A DNA stretch of 64,000 nt from JACVRW01 sp963811055 (GCA_963811055.1 CAWEPQ010000001.1:372001-436000), one strand, 5' to 3'. Shown: positions 1 to 8,271, counted from the first letter of the stretch. Notes: a model not told the origin generated them from the letters alone. A program made the numbers and translations.

Positions 1-786
1 GCCGACGGCAGCACCGGCAAGACGATGCACAACCGCTACCCGGTGATCTTCCACCGTGCCAGCCGCCGGATCGCCGACGCGTGGGCGCGCCGGCATCCCG
101 GACGCGGGACTCCGTGGTTCTTCACGCGTGCCGGCTACAGCGGCCGGCCGGGCAGCGCCGCCTACGAGATGGGCAACTTCCCGGGCGACGAGACCGCCGA
201 CTGGAGCGCGGGCTCCGGGCTGCGCTCGCTGGGGCCCGACATGCTGGGCCGGGCCGTGGGTGGCGCCTTCGGCTACACCACGGACATCGGCGGCTACGTC
301 GACCTGCTCACCGGAGCGCCGGACGCGGAGCTGTACACGCGCTGGTCCGAGTGGTCGGCGCTCACGCCGTACTTCCGGGTGCACAACTCGTCGCTCAACG
401 GCACGCGGATGCCCTGGGCCTACGGACCCGAGGTGCTCGCCCGCTGGAAGGCGCTCGCGGCCCTCCACCAGCGGGCGCTGCCGCTCATCCGCCGGCTCTG
501 GCGGAGCGGCAGGCGCACCGGGCTGCCGCCCACGCGGCCACTGTGGCTCGCGGCGCCGGAGGCGCCTGGCGCCCATCGCGAGGCGCAGGAGTGGATGCTC
601 GGCCCGAACGTGCTGGTGGCGCCGGTGGTAGTGGAGGGCGCGCGCCGCCGGGTGGTCAGCTTCCCGCGCGGCTGCTGGTCAGGCCCGAGCGGCGGTCGCC
701 GATTCCGCGGTCCGGCGCGGGTGAGCGTGGCCGCCCCGCTTGGCACACTGCCGTACTTCTTCCGCTGCGGCAAGCGCCCCTTCTGA
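1..786 (+). CDS. Glycoside hydrolase family 31 C-terminal part, sulfoquinovosidase-like (5' truncated by window)
   Basis: The reading frame is open from base 1, so the gene begins before the window and about 261 C-terminal residues are visible. The protein resembles the GH31 (beta/alpha)8 barrel end plus the C-terminal beta domain. The NFPGDETADW segment matches the GH31 general-acid loop, with the Asp codon at 187-189, and TDIGGY is followed by a conserved YTRWSEWSALTPYFRVH stretch. From the acid Asp to the Tyr of GGY is 36 residues, the spacing I recall in E. coli YihQ sulfoquinovosidase, where that Tyr helps bind the sulfonate. The likely reaction is hydrolysis of an alpha-glycoside, perhaps a sulfoquinovoside. 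The nucleophile region is outside the window, so substrate assignment is inference. Confidence 0.85.
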   Translation, partial: ADGSTGKTMHNRYPVIFHRASRRIADAWARRHPGRGTPWFFTRAGYSGRPGSAAYEMGNFPGDETADWSAGSGLRSLGPDMLGRAVGGAFGYTTDIGGYVDLLTGAPDAELYTRWSEWSALTPYFRVHNSSLNGTRMPWAYGPEVLARWKALAALHQRALPLIRRLWRSGRRTGLPPTRPLWLAAPEAPGAHREAQEWMLGPNVLVAPVVVEGARRRVVSFPRGCWSGPSGGRRFRGPARVSVAAPLGTLPYFFRCGKRPF

Positions 787-805
787 CCCCACTACCATCC
801 GGGGC

Positions 806-1084
806 ATGTCCTCAGAAGATCCCTTCGGCGGCCTCTTCGGCGATCCGGACGACCTGCGCCGGCGCATGGCCGAGTTCGCCGAGCAGATGCAGGGCGCCCA
901 GAAGGTCGCATGGGCCGACAACGCCATCAAGCTCGCGGTGGACATGACCGTCGCGGGCATCGCTCGCCTGAACCTCCAGGGCAACGCCGAGCAGCAGGCC
1001 AGCGACCTCCTGCAGGCGATGCGCGTGGTGTTCCCAGAGGCAGTGATCCTCGTGCGCGAAGCGCGCGAGGGCTTCGGGACCTAG
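806..1084 (+). CDS. Conserved hypothetical protein, 92 aa
   Basis: This short acidic and amphipathic protein starts at an ATG 20 bases after the GH31 stop, so it is probably co-transcribed with it. The N-terminus is Asp/Gly-rich (SSEDPFGGLFGDPDDL). It is followed by a predicted mostly helical segment with repeated hydrophobic positions. No signal peptide, transmembrane segment, Cys cluster or catalytic motif is visible, and I do not recognise the family. A 20-bp palindrome lies 5 bases after the stop. Confidence 0.6.
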   Translation: MSSEDPFGGLFGDPDDLRRRMAEFAEQMQGAQKVAWADNAIKLAVDMTVAGIARLNLQGNAEQQASDLLQAMRVVFPEAVILVREAREGFGT

Positions 1085-1089
1085 GCGGT

Positions 1090-1109
1090 CGTCGCCCGGC
1101 CGGGCGACG
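1090..1109. terminator. Perfect 20-bp GC palindrome between convergent genes
   Basis: CGTCGCCCGG is followed directly by its reverse complement CCGGGCGACG, which would fold as a strong 8-bp stem with a tetraloop. It sits 5 bases after the stop of the 92-aa gene and 111 bases before the stop of the converging membrane-protein gene. There is no U-tract, so it could act as a Rho-assisted or bidirectional terminator or an RNA-stabilising hairpin. The function is inferred from position only. Confidence 0.45.
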
Positions 1110-1220
1110 TGGCGAAGCGTCTACTGCGGCTGGGTACGGCTCGAACCCGCGCCACCTTTGTCCGCCCATATCGGCTCAACGTGACGCGCGTGGGAGAAAG
1201 CCAGGCCCCGGCCACGACGC

Positions 1221-2204
1221 TCAGGCCGGCCCGCCGGCCTCGGCCGCTCGGGCCTCGCGGCCCAGGCGGATCGCCTCCTTGAAGCTCCTCACGCGGAAGA
1301 TGAACGCCAGGGCCGCGAAGCCGATCCCGAACGTGAGCACGCCGATCGCGATCTGCTGGCCCACCGAGTAGGCCGCCACGGTGGACGTGGCCGCCGTGCC
1401 GGCGAACACCTTTACGAGCAGCGCCTGCGCCACCCCGGCGCCCTGGGGCGTGAACGGCACCGCGGCGGCCACGGCGTTCACGCCCAGCACGAGCAGCACG
1501 TTCTTCACCGAGCCGCCCACCCGGAACGCCTCCAGGAGCATCCAGAACGCGGCGAAGCGGAACACCCAGCCCGCCAGCTGGACGGCGAACACCTCGCGGA
1601 AGTAGCGGCGCCGGTCGCGCAGGATCGTGAAGCCCTGCTTGACCCGGTCCCAGAAGGCCCTCATCCGCGCGCTCAGCAGGGCGAACGCCACCAGCGTCCC
1701 CACGGCGGCCGCGGTGAGCAGGAAGAGCGCGAAGCGCGGGTGCTGGGCCAGGTAGGAGAGGTCGAAGGCGTTGAGCTTCGCGAAGTCCGGGGGCTTGGGG
1801 AACACGCCCTGAGAGAACGCGAACAGCAGGATCAGGGAGCCCATGGCCAGGTCGAAGCCGGCCTCCACGAAGAAGCTCGCCCCCACCGCCGGATAGCTCG
1901 ATCCCGGCACGGCGCTGCGGGTGAGGAACAGCCGGACCACGTCGCCGCCGCGCGCGGGCACCACCGCGTTGAAGCCGTAGCCCGCGAAGTACGCGCCCCA
2001 GATGGGCAGGAACCGGAACTGCTCCCCGGGATAGGCGGCGCGGAGGATGTGGAAGCTGGCCCGGGCGCGGAAGCTCAGGTAGACGACGAAGAAGACGCAG
2101 GCGAGCAGCAGCGGCCCGAGCCGGACCGACGCCAGGTTCGACGTGAACTCGCCGACCGCGTCGAAGAACGACTCGAACGACTCGCCGATGGTGGCAGCGG
2201 GCAC
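1221..2204 (-). CDS. YbhN/AglD-type flippase-like membrane protein (LPG synthase TM domain family)
   Basis: This 327-aa protein has many hydrophobic helices and family-typical segments such as GYGFNAVVPARGGDVVR and VPFTPQGAGVAQALLV, with repeated Gly/Pro-containing membrane motifs. Members of the UPF0104 (lysylphosphatidylglycerol synthase TM region) family are integral membrane proteins implicated in lipid or glycolipid handling. The frame is open further upstream, but that part would lie antisense-free inside the Fpg gene. I therefore place the start at the GTG at 2204, six bases after the stop of the upstream Fpg/Nei gene, which makes a two-gene operon. The substrate cannot be told from sequence. 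Confidence 0.75.
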   Translation of the reverse strand: MPAATIGESFESFFDAVGEFTSNLASVRLGPLLLACVFFVVYLSFRARASFHILRAAYPGEQFRFLPIWGAYFAGYGFNAVVPARGGDVVRLFLTRSAVPGSSYPAVGASFFVEAGFDLAMGSLILLFAFSQGVFPKPPDFAKLNAFDLSYLAQHPRFALFLLTAAAVGTLVAFALLSARMRAFWDRVKQGFTILRDRRRYFREVFAVQLAGWVFRFAAFWMLLEAFRVGGSVKNVLLVLGVNAVAAAVPFTPQGAGVAQALLVKVFAGTAATSTVAAYSVGQQIAIGVLTFGIGFAALAFIFRVRSFKEAIRLGREARAAEAGGPA

Positions 2205-2209
2205 GACGG

Positions 2210-3058
2210 CTACCGGAGCAGCTTGGACAGTCGCCGGTCCTTCAACACCCGGCCGCCAGTCTGCTCCTCCGGGCAGTAGCTCATCACGTAGTCCTTGAAG
2301 TGGATCGCCTCGAGGCGGGTGCCACAGCGCGGGCAGTCCTCGCCCTGGCGCCGGTGCACCTTCAGCGGCATCGGCAGCTTGTCGGGCACCGTGGCGCCGA
2401 TCACCTCCTCGTAGTGCTCGAGGGCGGCGCCGAGCACATCCCCCATGGCCGCGTGCAGCCGCTCGACGGACTCGTCGTCGAGGTCCGACCCGCGCTGGAA
2501 CGGCGACAGGCGGGCGGTCCAGAGGATCTCGTCCACCCACGAGCGCCCGATCCCGGCGATCGTGCGCTGGTCGCGCAGCAGCGGATGCAGGTGGCGCGGC
2601 TGGTCGAGGATCCGCGCGAGCTCCTCGACCGGAGGCGGCGGGAGCGCGTCCGGGCCGAGCGTGGACACGTACTCGTCCTCCTCCAGCTTCTCGGCCGGCA
2701 TCAGCTTGGCCCACGCCCGCTGCTGGGTGCCGAACTCGCGCAGCCGCAGCTCGCGCTCGTCGGGGAGCCTGAGCAGCAGCCGCGAGCTGCGGTCGCGCAT
2801 CGAGGCGCGCTTGTCGTAGAGCTGGAGCCTGCCGGCCGACATCAGGTGCACGAGGAGGACGAGGTCGCCCGCCTCGATGGCGAGCATCTTCCCCACCCGC
2901 CGGACGCCCGCGAGCTCCCGCCCCACAAGCGCGTCCAGCGGCGGGTCGAACGTCTTCATGGTGACCATGCCGGGCGCCATCGCCGACTCCACCTGCGCGC
3001 CGCGCACGCCCTGCGTCAGGCGGCGGGCGGTGATCTCTACCTCGGGCAGCTCGGGCAC
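2210..3058 (-). CDS. Fpg/Nei-family DNA glycosylase with atypical zinc finger
   Basis: This is a base-excision repair glycosylase/AP lyase of 282 aa. The GTG start gives VPELPEVE: after removal of the initiator, Pro is the catalytic N-terminal nucleophile and Glu follows, as in the family. The upstream AGGGGC is a plausible ribosome site. The H2TH region (DQRTIAGIGRSWVDEILW) is clear. The C-terminal zinc finger is unusual. It has CPRC and then YCPEEQTGG, so the fourth Cys of the normal C-x2-C-x16-C-x2-C finger is Glu. I recall a similar YCPxxQTGG ending in other actinobacterial paralogs, so this is probably a subfamily trait rather than damage. The substrate base is unknown. Confidence 0.88.
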   Translation of the reverse strand: MPELPEVEITARRLTQGVRGAQVESAMAPGMVTMKTFDPPLDALVGRELAGVRRVGKMLAIEAGDLVLLVHLMSAGRLQLYDKRASMRDRSSRLLLRLPDERELRLREFGTQQRAWAKLMPAEKLEEDEYVSTLGPDALPPPPVEELARILDQPRHLHPLLRDQRTIAGIGRSWVDEILWTARLSPFQRGSDLDDESVERLHAAMGDVLGAALEHYEEVIGATVPDKLPMPLKVHRRQGEDCPRCGTRLEAIHFKDYVMSYCPEEQTGGRVLKDRRLSKLLR

Positions 3059-3085
3059 TCTGCCCCTGAGGCTACCCTCCGCCGG

Positions 3086-3520
3086 ATGAGGATCTCGGTG
3101 GCCGCCGACGAGCGCACGGGCGTGGCCGACGCCGTGGTGGCGGAGCTCCGCAGGCGCGGCCACGAGCCCGTCCTGCACGGCGCCCTCGAGCCCGGCGAGC
3201 GCGACGACTGGGCCTGGGCGAGCGAGGCGGCGGCGCGTGACGTGGCAGAGGGCGTCGCCGACCAGGGAATCGTCTGCTGCTGGACCGGCACCGGCGCCTC
3301 GATCGCCGCCAACAAGGTCGAGGGCATCCGCGCTGCGTTGTGCGTGGATGCGGAGACCGCCCGCGGCGCGCGGCGCTGGAACGATGCCAACGTCCTCGCC
3401 CTGTCACTGCGCACGACGAGTGAGCCGCTGCTCGTGGAGATCCTCGATGCGTGGTTCGAGGGTCGGCCCAGCGAGGACGGCGGCGACGTGGCGAACGTCC
3501 GCCACCTGGACGCCATCTAG
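3086..3520 (+). CDS. RpiB/LacA/LacB-family sugar-phosphate isomerase
   Basis: This 144-aa protein has the core CWTGTGASIAANKVEGIRAA, matching the RpiB segment CGTGIGMSIAANK with the catalytic-base Cys retained (the second Cys of VCCW). The first-strand motif is VAADERTG, where classical RpiB has SDHAG, so the ring-opening His is absent. This points to a variant subfamily whose substrate may not be ribose 5-phosphate. The ATG at 3086 lies 27 bases from the divergent GTG of the Fpg gene, so the two genes share a tiny promoter region. The stop overlaps that of the converging MFS gene in a shared CTAG. Confidence 0.8.
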   Translation: MRISVAADERTGVADAVVAELRRRGHEPVLHGALEPGERDDWAWASEAAARDVAEGVADQGIVCCWTGTGASIAANKVEGIRAALCVDAETARGARRWNDANVLALSLRTTSEPLLVEILDAWFEGRPSEDGGDVANVRHLDAI

Positions 3521-4758
3521 AGAGCCTCCGGGGCCACCACCCGCGAATCCGGAAGTGGCTCGGCCTCCGGGTCCCGGACCCCGGGGATGAACAGGAGCCC
3601 GCCCGCGGCCGCGCCGAGCAGGCCGGCGCCTATCAGCGTGGCCTCGGTGCCGATCAGCTCGGCCATCGGCCCCGTCAGGGCGAACGAGACGGGGATCAGC
3701 CCAGCCGAGACGAACCAGTCGAGGCTCGACACGCGGCCGAGCATCTCCGAGGGCACGCGCGTCTGCATGAGCGCGTTCCAGATGACCATCCCGACCGTGT
3801 TCAGGGCGAAGCCGACGAACGAGAACACGAACAGCTGCCAGGGCGCCCCGGCGATCGCGAACCCCGCGGTCGACAGCGAGCTGAGCGCCCATGCGACGTA
3901 CATCACGGTCACGTGGCGGCGGGGAGCGCCGAAGCGGCTCAGGAGCAGCGCCGTGGTGATCCCGCCCAGGCCGCCTGCCGACATGATCGCTCCGAAGGTG
4001 GCGGCACCGCCACCGAAGTCGTTGCGGATCAGGTACGGCAGCAGCACCTCGAACGGGCCGTAGCTCACGAGCAGGAAGAGCGCCGCGCTGGCAAGCGTCG
4101 CCCACAGCCATGGGCGCGCGCGGACGAACGCGAAGCCCTCCTTCAGCTCCGCCCAGGCAGACGCGCCCGCCTGCCTGACGCCCGGCTGCGGCGACATGAA
4201 GCTCACCGCCACGGCAGACGCCGCGAACGTGAGCGCGTCCACCACAAGGGCCGCCCCCACGTCGAGACCCGCGATCAGAAAGCCCCCGAGCGCCGGGCCC
4301 GCGAAGCGCAGTCCCACGGGCTCCATCAGCTCCTTTAGGGCGCTCGCCTGGAGGATGTCCTCCTGCGGCACGACATCCGGCACGATCGCCGTGAAGGCCG
4401 GGGCGAAGAGCGCGTCGCCCACGCCGTACAGCACGACGAGCACGACCACGTGCCACAGCTCCGTCGACCCCGCGAGCGTGAGCGCAGCCAGGCCACCGAC
4501 CGCCACGACCCGCAGGACGTCCGCGGCGATCATGAGCAGCCTGCGGTCGTAGCGGTCGCTCAGGACCCCGGCGCCGAGCAGCGTGAGCACCATCGGCAGC
4601 GTCCAGGCGACGCCCACGAGTCCGAGCGCGCCGGGGGAGTTCGAGATGTCGTACACCAGCCAGGCGATGGCGACGAGGTAGATCCCGTCGCCGATCAGCG
4701 AGATTGCCTGGCCGGTCCAGAGCAGGCGGAAGTCACGATGCCGGAGGGGCCGCAGCAT
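3517..4758 (-). CDS. Major facilitator superfamily transporter (12 TM, probable exporter)
   Basis: This 413-aa polytopic membrane protein starts MLRPLRHRDFRLLWTGQAIS, a typical N-terminus of MFS_3-type efflux proteins. The motif-A-like loop GAGVLSDRYDRRLLM lies between helices 2 and 3. A second half-repeat starts near residue 210 after a cytoplasmic loop rich in charge. The probable role is proton-driven export of a small molecule, but nothing in the context identifies the substrate. It is transcribed alone. Its stop shares CTAG with the convergent isomerase gene. Confidence 0.85.
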   Translation of the reverse strand: MLRPLRHRDFRLLWTGQAISLIGDGIYLVAIAWLVYDISNSPGALGLVGVAWTLPMVLTLLGAGVLSDRYDRRLLMIAADVLRVVAVGGLAALTLAGSTELWHVVVLVVLYGVGDALFAPAFTAIVPDVVPQEDILQASALKELMEPVGLRFAGPALGGFLIAGLDVGAALVVDALTFAASAVAVSFMSPQPGVRQAGASAWAELKEGFAFVRARPWLWATLASAALFLLVSYGPFEVLLPYLIRNDFGGGAATFGAIMSAGGLGGITTALLLSRFGAPRRHVTVMYVAWALSSLSTAGFAIAGAPWQLFVFSFVGFALNTVGMVIWNALMQTRVPSEMLGRVSSLDWFVSAGLIPVSFALTGPMAELIGTEATLIGAGLLGAAAGGLLFIPGVRDPEAEPLPDSRVVAPEAL

Positions 4759-4782
4759 GCGACTGAGCCTATTTGGGGGGCG

Positions 4783-5913
4783 CTATTCGGTGAAGACGAG
4801 CGGTACGAGCGCCGAAAGGCCGTAGCTGCGACCGACTCGGGCGAGCGCCTTGTAGCGCCCGGGAAGAGCGAGGCGCGGGCGCACCTTGGCGCGACCGCGT
4901 TCGTCAGTACTCGCGCGGGCGCCGGCAAAGGTCACCAGTGCGCCTCGAACCGGCCTTCCGTGCCGTGTCACGCGAACCGAGAGGGAGACACGTCCGGGCA
5001 GGTATCCGACCCAGTCGAGCGCCTTCACCCGCAGCCGCTCCTTCCCCGGCTTGGGCACGAAGTGCACCAGCGCGCTCGACGGCGGATACGTGAGCTCGCA
5101 GTCGTCGATCGGCGACAGGAGCCAGTGGAGCTCGCCCCCGAGCATGGGGATCGTGTCGAGCCCCTCGGCCTCGCCGCACATCTCGGTGTCGAGCTCGAGG
5201 CGACGCCCGCCGGTCTTCGTGTTGACGGACCAGATCTGGTAGCGCTCGCCCTCGCCCGCGAGCAGCAGGCGGCCCCGCACGAACACCGCGCCGGTGATGC
5301 CCGAGGGCGGCACCGCGTTCCGCAGCCTGCGCGCCGCACGGATGGGAGCGTGCCCGGGCGAGGCGTTGCCGGCCTTCACGTCGCTCACGCGATAGGCGAG
5401 CAGGTCGTTGCCGCTGCTCGTCCAGATCAGCTTGCCGTCGGGCGAGGCCTCGGCCCACATGGCCTTCGGGATCTCCGCCGGGTCCAGCTTCACGTAGTAG
5501 CGGAAGGCCAGCGTGCCGGGGTCGGCCACTCCGAACGCGCCCGTGCCGCAGGTGTTGCCGAGCCGCGGGCTGTAGCACTCGAGCGGGAGGACCACGCGGC
5601 CGCCCTCGCCCTTCACCCAGGTGGGATCGCCGATGTGGTTGTAGCCCTCGGCGGCCGCCACGGCCGGGGGGATCGCCACCGGCACGCCGGCCACGCGCGC
5701 GAGCCGCGTGTTCGTCTTCCAGAGACCCTGGAAGAAGCCGGTGAAGTACACCGACGTGTCGGCCGGGTTGGAGGTGAGGCCCTGGAAGTAGTCGTTGGGC
5801 ACCGACGTGGCGCCGGTGACCACCCAGCGGCCCGGGTCCTTCGCGACGGCCGCCGACGGCGCGGCCACCAGGGCCGCGAGCGCCACGAGCAGCAGCAGCG
5901 GGCCTCGCCTCAC
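4783..5913 (-). CDS. Secreted beta-propeller-like protein with C-terminal Ig-like domain
   Basis: This 376-aa protein has a clear Sec signal peptide (MRRGPLLLLVALAALVAAP, cleavage after AVA near residue 24). The body contains repeated strand-rich segments (VYFTGFFQGLWKTN, SPDGKLIWTSSGNDLL, GERYQIWSVNTKTGG) that look like propeller blades. The last ~70 residues (VRVTRHGRPVRGALVTF, then GRYKALARVG) resemble a bacterial Ig-like or carboxypeptidase-regulatory fold. Four Cys could form disulfides. It starts 4 bases after the stop of the plastocyanin-like gene, so the two are co-expressed and both exported. Function is unknown. Confidence 0.7.
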   Translation of the reverse strand: MRRGPLLLLVALAALVAAPSAAVAKDPGRWVVTGATSVPNDYFQGLTSNPADTSVYFTGFFQGLWKTNTRLARVAGVPVAIPPAVAAAEGYNHIGDPTWVKGEGGRVVLPLECYSPRLGNTCGTGAFGVADPGTLAFRYYVKLDPAEIPKAMWAEASPDGKLIWTSSGNDLLAYRVSDVKAGNASPGHAPIRAARRLRNAVPPSGITGAVFVRGRLLLAGEGERYQIWSVNTKTGGRRLELDTEMCGEAEGLDTIPMLGGELHWLLSPIDDCELTYPPSSALVHFVPKPGKERLRVKALDWVGYLPGRVSLSVRVTRHGRPVRGALVTFAGARASTDERGRAKVRPRLALPGRYKALARVGRSYGLSALVPLVFTE

Positions 5914-5917
5914 GAGG

Positions 5918-6511
5918 TCAGCCGACAGTGGCGTTGGCCTTCTTCGTGGTCTTCTTGTCGAAGTCGTCCTGAGCCGTGACGGTCGTCTTGTAGCTGCCGG
6001 CCTTGAGCTTCTTGACGGTCAGCGTGCGCTTGCCGGCCTTGAGCCGCTTGGAGACGCTCTTCTTCTTCGGGCCCTTGACGGCGAGGGTCACCTTGGCGTC
6101 CTCCTTGAGGGTCACGGTCAGCTTGATCGCGCTGCCCGAGCCCTTGACCTTGGATCTCCTGAACGACTTGGCCACCGCGTCCTTGCCCACGGTCACGGTG
6201 CCCTTCATGAACTCCTCGTGCGGCCGGCAGAAGTACTGGAACTTGCCGGGCTTGGTGAAGGTGTGCGTGAACGTGCCGCCGGTGGCCTTCAGGCCCGAGT
6301 CGAACTTCTCCGCCTGCCCGGGATTGCTCGTGGCGGTGTGCTCGGAGGGTCCGGGGAAGTTCCAGGTGATGGTGTCGCCCACGTCGATCGATTCGCGCTT
6401 GGGCGCGAACTCGTAGTCGGGCGCGGCGATCGACTGGTCTTCGGCGCTGGCCGGGGTGGCGAGCGCGGCGATGGAGAGCAGGGCGAGTGGAAGCAGGCGG
6501 ACGATTTGCAT
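5918..6511 (-). CDS. Secreted plastocyanin/azurin-like cupredoxin with Lys-rich C-terminal domain
   Basis: This 197-aa exported protein has a signal peptide ending PASA and then a cupredoxin fold. Type-1 copper ligands are visible as His in SEHTATS, then Cys, His and Met in YFCRPHEEFM. The typical DVGDTITWNF strand precedes them. After about residue 105 follows a Lys-rich strand domain (LAVKGPKKKSVSKRLKAGKR) similar to cell-surface Ig-like modules. I use the ATG at 6511 because it begins the signal peptide, but an in-frame GTG at 6529 is also possible. Neither has a good ribosome site. It probably carries electrons or copper outside the membrane and is co-transcribed with the propeller gene downstream. 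Confidence 0.82.
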   Translation of the reverse strand: MQIVRLLPLALLSIAALATPASAEDQSIAAPDYEFAPKRESIDVGDTITWNFPGPSEHTATSNPGQAEKFDSGLKATGGTFTHTFTKPGKFQYFCRPHEEFMKGTVTVGKDAVAKSFRRSKVKGSGSAIKLTVTLKEDAKVTLAVKGPKKKSVSKRLKAGKRTLTVKKLKAGSYKTTVTAQDDFDKKTTKKANATVG

Positions 6512-6583
6512 CGGCGGAACATTAGACACCGGCCCGCGACGATCGATGCGGTGCCGCGCGGTCGCCCATAGGATCTGCGCCCG

Positions 6584-7669
6584 ATGGCCTCACCGGACCT
6601 AGTGGACACACCGCAGGAGGCCGCCGCGAGCGAGCTTGCGCCGCTGCTGGTGCGCGAGCCGCTGGAGGCGTTCCTCGACGAGCATGGGATCGGGTCGGGA
6701 CGGCTCGAGGCCGAGCGGATCGGCGAGGGCCACTCGAACATCACCTTCCTGATCCGCCGCGGCGACGCCCGCGCCGTTCTGCGCCGCCCCCCGCGCCCGC
6801 CGCTGCCGCCGTCGGCTCACGACGTGCTCCGCGAGGCGAGGCTGCTCCGCGCGCTCGAGTCCACTCCCGCCCGCTCGCCGCGCGTGCTCGCGGTCGGCGA
6901 GGACGAGTCGCTCCTCGGAGTGCCCTTCTACGTGATGGAGGAGATGCACGGCACGGTGATCACCCACGAGATGCCGCCCGCGCTCGACGAGCCGGCGGCG
7001 CGCGAGGCGCTGGCACGTGACCTGATCACCGCCCTGGCGGAGGTGCACTCCGTGGACTGGAGGGCAGCCGGCCTGGAGGGGTTCGGCAAGCCGAGCGGCT
7101 ACCTCGAGCGCCAGCTGCGCCGCTTCAACGGCCTCTGGGAGGTGAACAAGACGCGCGAGCTGCCGCGCGTCCAGGAGGTGGGCGAGTGGCTGGGCGCCAA
7201 CATGCCCGAGTCGCCCCCGGCCACCATCGTGCACGGGGACTACCGGCTCGGCAACACCATGGTGGCCGACGACCTGCCGGCCCGGCTGGTGGCGATCTTC
7301 GACTGGGAGCTGGCCACGATCGGCGACCCGCTGGCCGACGTGGGCTACCTCACGGTCACCTGGATCGAGCAGGGCGACCCGTCCGACACGATGTTCAGCG
7401 CGCTGTCGGCCGTGACCCGGCGCGAGGGCTTCCCGAGCCGGGACGAGCTGATCGGGCTGTACGAGGAGATCAGCGGCCGCTCGGTCTCGAGCCTGCGCTG
7501 GTACCAGACGCTGGCCCTGTGGAAGGCCGCCGTGTTCATGGAGGGGAACTACAAGCGCTCGCTCGCCGGGACCACCGACGACCCCTACCTCAAGCTCTTC
7601 GACGAGGGCGTGCCCGCCCTGGCCGAGGCCGCGTGGACGGCGGCCAAGGCGCCGGCGCCCAGTACGTGA
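6584..7669 (+). CDS. APH-family kinase (ACAD10/11 APH-domain type)
   Basis: This 361-aa protein kinase-fold phosphotransferase has the Brenner-type catalytic motif VHGDYRLGNTM (HxDxxxxN) and the Mg-binding FDWELATIGDPLADVGY. The latter is typical of the aminoglycoside phosphotransferase-like domain found in ACAD10/ACAD11, rather than of drug-resistance enzymes. The start is ATG 6584. The next gene (HAD) starts within the stop codon of this one (GTGA), so the two are translationally coupled. In vertebrate ACAD10, HAD, APH and acyl-CoA dehydrogenase domains are fused, which supports a shared pathway, perhaps phosphorylation of hydroxyacyl substrates. No acyl-CoA dehydrogenase gene is adjacent here. 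Confidence 0.85.
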   Translation: MASPDLVDTPQEAAASELAPLLVREPLEAFLDEHGIGSGRLEAERIGEGHSNITFLIRRGDARAVLRRPPRPPLPPSAHDVLREARLLRALESTPARSPRVLAVGEDESLLGVPFYVMEEMHGTVITHEMPPALDEPAAREALARDLITALAEVHSVDWRAAGLEGFGKPSGYLERQLRRFNGLWEVNKTRELPRVQEVGEWLGANMPESPPATIVHGDYRLGNTMVADDLPARLVAIFDWELATIGDPLADVGYLTVTWIEQGDPSDTMFSALSAVTRREGFPSRDELIGLYEEISGRSVSSLRWYQTLALWKAAVFMEGNYKRSLAGTTDDPYLKLFDEGVPALAEAAWTAAKAPAPST

Positions 7670-8271
7670 ACGGCCTGCTCGTCGACTTCGGCGGGGTGCT
7701 CACCACCAACGTCTTCGACTCGTTCCGCGCCTTCTGCGTGGACCAGGGCCTCGACCCCGACAGCATCCGCCGGCTCTTCCGGGAGGACCCCGAGGCGCTG
7801 CGCCTGGTTCGCGGCCTCGAGACCGGCGCTGTGACCGAGGAGCAGTTCGGCGAGCGCTTCGGCGCGCTGCTCGGCATCGGGCAAACCGCGGGCCTCGTGG
7901 ACCGCATGTTCTCGGGACTGCAGCCCGACGAGGCAATGCTCGGGGCGCTGCGCACCGCGCGGGCGGCGGGCATCCGCACCGGCCTGATCTCGAACTCGAT
8001 GGGGGCCGGGCGCTACGACCGCGACGCCTTCCCCGAGCTGTTCGACGGCGTGGTGATCTCCGGTGACGTGGGCCTGCACAAGCCACAGCCTGAGATCTTC
8101 CGGCTAGGCTGCGAACGAGTGGGACTCGAGCCTGGGGAGTGCGTGTTCGTGGACGATCTGCGTGAGAACTGCGAGGGAGCCGAGGCCGTGGGGATGACGG
8201 CGGTGCTCCACCGGGGAGCGGACACCACGCTGCCCGAGCTCGAGCGGCTCCTGGGCGTGGAGCTCGCATGA
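7666..8271 (+). CDS. HAD-superfamily hydrolase (DFGGVL type)
   Basis: This 201-aa HAD-IA-like protein has motif I DFGGVLTTN, in which the nucleophile Asp is kept but the usual acid/base Asp two residues on is Gly. Motif II is SNSMG, then a Lys in HKPQPEIF and the acidic motif FVDDLRENCEGA. DFGGVL is the pattern I associate with the HAD domain of ACAD10 and of soluble epoxide hydrolase N-termini. The GTG start at 7666 overlaps the stop of the APH kinase gene, and its own stop overlaps the next ATG. The pairing with APH suggests action on the same metabolite. Confidence 0.85.
   Translation: MNGLLVDFGGVLTTNVFDSFRAFCVDQGLDPDSIRRLFREDPEALRLVRGLETGAVTEEQFGERFGALLGIGQTAGLVDRMFSGLQPDEAMLGALRTARAAGIRTGLISNSMGAGRYDRDAFPELFDGVVISGDVGLHKPQPEIFRLGCERVGLEPGECVFVDDLRENCEGAEAVGMTAVLHRGADTTLPELERLLGVELA

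Noticed and set aside
1130..1160. tRNA-like GGTTCGAGCC on the minus strand
   Set aside because: It resembles a T-loop, but no 5-bp T stem, acceptor or anticodon arm can be folded around it.
4450..5979. 509-aa plus-strand frame
   Set aside because: It is antisense to the MFS gene and the propeller gene, which carry signal peptide and motif evidence.
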